DNA from: Bog-756 sp963841885
Lineage (GTDB): Bacteria; Actinomycetota; Acidimicrobiia; Acidimicrobiales; RAAP-2
Assembly (NCBI GenBank): GCA_963841885.1
Contig: CAWJEK010000008.1
Location: 1 to 64,000, forward strand
Length of the DNA: 64,000 bases
Reading direction: 5' to 3'
Part shown: piece after piece, positions 60,503 through 64,000 of the stretch
Layout of the letters: every line of letters begins with the position of its first letter
How positions within the stretch are numbered: the stretch's first letter is position 1
The notes under the pieces: model-generated
What the model was told of the DNA's origin: nothing
The model's input: the letters and a program-made list of their open reading frames with translations, nothing else
The model's database searches: none
Position numbers and translations under genes: made by a program

Positions 60503-62053
60503 TCAGTACCAGTTGGTCCGGGCCGCCGGGGGCCGGGGGGCGCCCGTGATGTTCGACAGTGATCCTGGACGGTCGACGGTGGACAGCGGGGTGGCGATGT
60601 CCTCGAGCGACTTCCCCTCGGCGGCCACGCCGAGGAAGGCCTCGACGAGACCGCCCGCCACCATGACGCCGGCTCCGATCATGTAACCGATGAAGAGCCG
60701 GAAATGGTCCTGCCCCGTGCCGATCAGGTACCCGTAGAGCCACGGTCCGACGGCGCCGAACGTCTGGGCGATGGCGAAGAAGACGGCGATGGCCTTGGCC
60801 CGGACCTCCACCGGGAAGATCTCGCTGACGGTCAGGTAGGCCGCGCTGGCACCGGCGGAGGCGAAGAAGAAGACGACGCACCAACAGACGGTCTGGGTGA
60901 CGGCGTCGAGCACTCCGGCGTTGAACAGCACCGCGGAGAAGGCGAGCAGGGCTCCGGAGAGCAGGTACGTACCCGAGATCATCCGTCGACGCCCGATGGT
61001 GTCGAAGAGGTGGCCGAGGATCAGGGGGCCGGCCAGGTTCCCGAGGGCGAAGAAGATGAAGTAGTACGCCGTGTCCTTCGAGTTGACACCGTAGATCTTG
61101 GTGAGGACCAGCGCGTAGGTGAAGAAGATGGCGTTGTAGAGGAACGACTGGGTGATCATCAGGCTCGCACCCAGGATCGCCCGCTTCGGGTAGTGGACGA
61201 AGAGTGTCCGGGCCAGGGCGATGAATCCGATGTCGGCGGCCGGCGTGACGTCGATGGCCTTGCTCTCGTCGACGTCGCCGAGGGAGCCGCCCGACGCCTC
61301 GGTCGCCTTCTCGATGCGGGTGACAGCCTCCTCGGCCTCCTCCTCGCGACCGTGCATGATCAGCCAGCGGGGGCTCTCGGGCAGGTTCTTGCGGACGAAG
61401 AGGATCACCGCCCCGAGGACCGGGCCGAACAGGAAGGCCACCCGCCACGAATAGCTGACCGGGAGGTGGTTGACCACCAGCAGGGTCAGGATGGTGCCGA
61501 GGAAGGCACCACCCCAGTACGTGCCGTTCACCGCGATGTCGACCCGTCCACGGTACCGGGCCGGGATCAGCTCGTCGATGGCGGAGTTGATGGCCGCGTA
61601 CTCCCCTCCGATACCGGCGCCGGCGATGAAGCGGGACACGTACAGCCAGTAGACCCAGAACGTCGAGTGTCCGAACGTGAGGGCGGTCAGGAACCCGCCG
61701 AACAGGTACACGCCGAGCGTCACCATGAAGAGGTTGCGGCGTCCCCAGCGGTCGGAGAGGTGACCGAAGAACAAGGCGCCGAACACCTCGCCCAGGAGGT
61801 AGATGGTGCCGACCGCGAACGACACCCCCGCCGACGAGAGGTTGAGTGACTGCTTCGAGCTGATCAGACTCGTGACATTCGAGGCGATGGTGATCTCGAG
61901 CCCGTCGAGCACCCAGGCCACCCCCAGGGCGACCACCAACCGCGTATGGAACTCCGACCATCCGAGCCGGTCGAGTCTCGCCGGTATCAGTGTCCGGATG
62001 ACACCGCCTCCGGGTGACGATGCCTCGGTGTTCCGCTCCCCCACAGAAACCAC
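60503..62053 (-). CDS. MFS transporter, sugar/phosphate-symporter type
   Basis: A protein of 516 residues with twelve membrane helices and the MFS signature FFGHLSDRWGRRN after helix 2, plus the acidic GxxYAAINSAI region of the sugar/phosphate porter class. A central cytoplasmic loop (about residues 235-290) is acidic. I start at GTG 62053, with GAAGAAGG upstream; the frame is open earlier but is not protein-like. The substrate could be a sugar, organic acid or inorganic phosphate. It is convergent with the zur-like gene and probably a single-gene unit. Confidence 0.87.
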   Translation of the reverse strand: MVSVGERNTEASSPGGGVIRTLIPARLDRLGWSEFHTRLVVALGVAWVLDGLEITIASNVTSLISSKQSLNLSSAGVSFAVGTIYLLGEVFGALFFGHLSDRWGRRNLFMVTLGVYLFGGFLTALTFGHSTFWVYWLYVSRFIAGAGIGGEYAAINSAIDELIPARYRGRVDIAVNGTYWGGAFLGTILTLLVVNHLPVSYSWRVAFLFGPVLGAVILFVRKNLPESPRWLIMHGREEEAEEAVTRIEKATEASGGSLGDVDESKAIDVTPAADIGFIALARTLFVHYPKRAILGASLMITQSFLYNAIFFTYALVLTKIYGVNSKDTAYYFIFFALGNLAGPLILGHLFDTIGRRRMISGTYLLSGALLAFSAVLFNAGVLDAVTQTVCWCVVFFFASAGASAAYLTVSEIFPVEVRAKAIAVFFAIAQTFGAVGPWLYGYLIGTGQDHFRLFIGYMIGAGVMVAGGLVEAFLGVAAEGKSLEDIATPLSTVDRPGSLSNITGAPRPPAARTNWY

Positions 62054-62277
62054 GACGTACCTTCTTCCGCTCGGGCCCGGACGTCCTACCCACCCGGACA
62101 CTTCCTCCGAAAGCTGCTTCGGTAGATCCGTGCCTCCTATTCCCCGGCCCGAACGTTCCAACCGTGTCGTCGGAGCAGACGGCCGGGCCGGGCCGCGTTT
62201 GTGACGGGAACCGCGGGGTAGGTCGCCCGGCAGATCACACGCACGAGCCAGATCTACGCGAACGAGGAGATCCACGG

Positions 62278-62502
62278 ATGACGAGTGACGAAGGACGTAC
62301 CGAACCACAGCCCGAGGACGACGGGGCGTCAGCCGTGACGAACGGTCACGACGCCGGTCCCCAGCCGACGGACCGCGAGGAGCATGCCGCCGACCGTTTC
62401 CTGGCCGACCAGGATCCGGCCGATGCCGAGCGCGTCGCCGAGCACTACGAGGAGATGCGCAAGATCGGCGCCGACGTCAAGGGCGAAGGCGAGATCGAGT
62501 AG
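62278..62502 (+). CDS. Small acidic protein of unknown function
   Basis: A 74-residue, very acidic, hydrophilic protein. A disordered N-terminal half is followed by a short helical region (AERVAEHYEEMRKIG) and the tail DVKGEGEIE. GAGGAGA lies before ATG 62278 at good spacing, supporting real translation. No hydrophobic core, so it may be intrinsically disordered or act as a small partner protein. Family not recognised. It is divergent from the MFS gene. Confidence 0.6.
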   Translation: MTSDEGRTEPQPEDDGASAVTNGHDAGPQPTDREEHAADRFLADQDPADAERVAEHYEEMRKIGADVKGEGEIE

Positions 62503-62612
62503 GTCGGGCAGGTCGGGCGACTCGTCGGGGGGAACACGTCCGAAAGCACGGCGCCATCCGTCCGGACGCCGACGGTGGGGGACCCGGGGGATCCGACCGG
62601 GACCGGCAGGGG

Positions 62613-63020
62613 TCAGTCCAGCTTCGGGGCGTCCGGCCAGTCGTCCGACGGTTCGGTCGAAGACGACCGGACGGCCTCGAGATTGAGATCGTCGGACAGG
62701 AAGCAGATCCTGCGGGCCGTCTCCTCGAGTTCGGGACCGGTCATACCGTCGAGCGTCCGGCGGAGTGACTCGCGTCCGTCATCGTCCAAGCCGCCGTCGC
62801 CACCCGTCATGTGGGCGTGCAGGTCGGCGACGCGGAGCCCGAACGCCGGCGGCAACTGGTGGGCGAAGCGCATGACCTCCATGGTCATGCCGCCGTAGGC
62901 GTCGATCAACCGATCACGGAGGTCGCCGTCCGTCGTCGCCAGCTGGAGCACGGTCCCGGCGAAGAGGGTGGCGGCGATCTCCAGGGTCAGCTCTGCGAGT
63001 TCCCTCGGTTCGTCAGGCAT
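62613..63020 (-). CDS. Hypothetical protein, mainly helical
   Basis: A 135-residue soluble protein, predicted mostly helical (LTLEIAATLFAGTVLQLA, DGMTGPELEETARRICFL) and acidic. A conserved-looking LPPAFGLRVADLHAHM segment lies in the middle. No motif that points to a function. It is convergent with the small acidic protein and 108 bases downstream of the HTH-like gene on the same strand. Confidence 0.6.
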   Translation of the reverse strand: MPDEPRELAELTLEIAATLFAGTVLQLATTDGDLRDRLIDAYGGMTMEVMRFAHQLPPAFGLRVADLHAHMTGGDGGLDDDGRESLRRTLDGMTGPELEETARRICFLSDDLNLEAVRSSSTEPSDDWPDAPKLD

Positions 63021-63128
63021 CGCACTCCGCCAGCATGCCTCACTGTTGCACGTAACACCCGTGTGTGGTCAGGGGATTTCGGCCTTCAACCGTCTACACC
63101 CGGTGATCGCTCCCCGGCGAGGAGCCGT

Positions 63129-63524
63129 CTAGGGTCCTCGCCCGTCGAGTCCACCGGGGCCGTCGAGGTCCCGAGCCTCCCGGATGTTCCTGACGGCCAG
63201 TGACCGGGTGATGGCCCACCGCTTCTGGATGTCCTCCACCGTCATGTCCTGTTCCAGGGCCAGGGCGATGATCCGCAGCCGAGCCGCCCGACGTTTCCGC
63301 TCGTAGTCCTGGAGCGACGCGGTGAGGCGGGGACGCATGCGCTCCGAATTGATCGTGTCGAGCAGTTGCTCGAGCGGAAGGCCCTGCTCGAGCCCCTCGA
63401 TCAGCACGTCCGTCGCCTGCTGGTTGGCATGCAGCTCGCATCGCAGTTCATCGGAGGCCCGCTGGGCTTCGCGCAGCGCGGCCACCACCCGGCCACGATC
63501 GCCCGATGAAACGGATTCCTCCAC
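63129..63524 (-). CDS. Small protein with helix-turn-helix-like C-terminus
   Basis: A 131-residue, charged, helical protein. It starts at a GTG with GGGAGG 8 bases upstream. The N-terminal half is a coiled-coil-like region, and the C-terminal part (MTVEDIQKRWAITRSLAVRN) looks like a helix-turn-helix. It shares layout with the divergent gene at 63652: a helical N-part, a DYERKRRAAR-like linker, then a DNA-binding-like motif. The two are probably diverged paralogues. Function unknown, possibly regulatory. Confidence 0.6.
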   Translation of the reverse strand: MEESVSSGDRGRVVAALREAQRASDELRCELHANQQATDVLIEGLEQGLPLEQLLDTINSERMRPRLTASLQDYERKRRAARLRIIALALEQDMTVEDIQKRWAITRSLAVRNIREARDLDGPGGLDGRGP

Positions 63525-63638
63525 GGCGCCATCCTCCCACGGTGCAGCGGTCCGACGCGGTCGATGCCGTGGGACCGTCCTGCGCCGGCCACGGCCGAAT
63601 CCTCCCGAGGCAGGTCACACCCCTGTGTCGCTCCCATT

Positions 63639-63644
63639 ATCCTG
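63639..63644 (+). promoter_or_regulatory. Candidate leaderless -10
   Basis: TATCCT lies 7 bases before the ATG at 63652, with no ribosome-binding site. Confidence 0.35.
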
Positions 63645-63651
63645 ATCGCCA

Positions 63652-64000
63652 TGGCGGACGAACTCGAACAGGTAGCGTCGGATCTCACCCGGTACCGGGC
63701 GGCGTCACTCCACCTGATGGACGCTCTCGGTCGCCAGGAAGAGGTGATCGCGAAGAGCCTCCGGGTCACCCGGGATCCCGTCCCCCTCGACACCCGCATG
63801 CGTACGGTCGGGTCCGCCGACGTCCGTCGGGACGTGTCCGACCGCCTCCAGGACTTCGAGTTGGCCAGGAAGGACATCCGCATCTCGTTGACGTCGATGC
63901 TGCTGGCCCAGGGGAAGAGCGGCGTCGAGGTGGGGGAGCTCTTCGGCATGTCGCGCCAGGCCGCCAGCCGGCTGGTGATCGAGGCCCGCTCGCGGCACGG
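63652..64000 (+). CDS. HTH-like protein, truncated by the window end
   Basis: At least 116 residues are visible. A helical N-terminal region is followed by a clear helix-turn-helix (KSGVEVGELFGMSRQAASRLVIEAR), in which GELFGMSRQAASRL fits a recognition-helix pattern. The gene runs off the window, so length and C-terminus are unknown. It is divergent from the similar gene at 63129-63524 and has a leaderless-type -10. Probably a DNA-binding regulator. Confidence 0.6.

Noticed and set aside
1..64000. tRNA, rRNA, insertion sequences and prophage genes
   Set aside because: I looked for tRNA-like cloverleaf ends, rRNA motifs and transposase or integrase domains in the gaps and proteins, and saw none. 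A tRNAscan/Infernal run would be decisive.

Overview
The window is a G+C-rich (roughly two-thirds or more by eye) bacterial chromosome segment. It most resembles an actinobacterium of the class Acidimicrobiia or a close relative. The reasons are: wax-ester synthase/DGAT acyltransferases next to acyl-CoA synthetases; a DUF35/thiolase-like lipid-degradation cluster; secreted proteins with GYWLVAADGG-type propeller repeats; a Gram-positive-type SOS box (GAAC-N4-GTTC); and several starts that look leaderless (TAnnnT, 6-7 bases, ATG). No rRNA, tRNA, transposase, phage gene or CRISPR array was recognised.

Layout. 0.1-7.2 kb: lipid-ester metabolism, with a minus-strand acyl-CoA synthetase/WS-DGAT/serine hydrolase operon divergent from an alpha/beta hydrolase plus a second WS-DGAT. 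7.2-15.9 kb: a small lipoprotein and one giant secreted repeat gene (about 8.2 kb) broken into four reading frames. 16.3-18.8 kb: polytopic membrane protein plus lipoprotein. 19.0-25.8 kb: fatty-acid or steroid-like catabolism (SDR, acyl-CoA ligase, beta-hydroxyacid dehydrogenase, DUF35 protein, thiolase-like protein, CMD protein, amidohydrolase). 25.9-38.8 kb: a minus-strand, overlapping-start operon encoding a membrane PAS-GGDEF-EAL protein, an alpha-oxoamine-synthase-type PLP enzyme (frameshifted), an MFS exporter and a 1,934-residue repeat surface protein with a lectin-like head, followed by a patatin. 39.0-42.2 kb: a ribbon-helix-helix protein, a DNA methyltransferase, a nuclease-like unknown and a GyrI-like protein, which together form a candidate restriction-modification-like unit. 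42.3-48.8 kb: Gfo/Idh/MocA oxidoreductase and three coupled secreted beta-propeller proteins. 49.0-56.4 kb: CMD protein, unknown, NAD epimerase, SGNH hydrolase, cNMP-binding protein with a hairpin leader, divergent amidase, VOC protein and an SOS-controlled AlkB-like dioxygenase. 56.3-60.5 kb: zinc-type ABC importer divergent from a Fur/Zur regulator, with palindromic operators between them. 60.5-64 kb: sugar/phosphate-type MFS transporter and small unknowns, including two HTH-like paralogues, the last cut by the window end.

At least eight apparent frameshifts interrupt otherwise intact proteins, mostly as one-base gains or losses in G/C runs. This pattern is better explained by residual sequencing indels (draft or metagenome assembly) than by mass gene decay. 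Split genes are therefore reported both as the frames present and as the likely intact protein.
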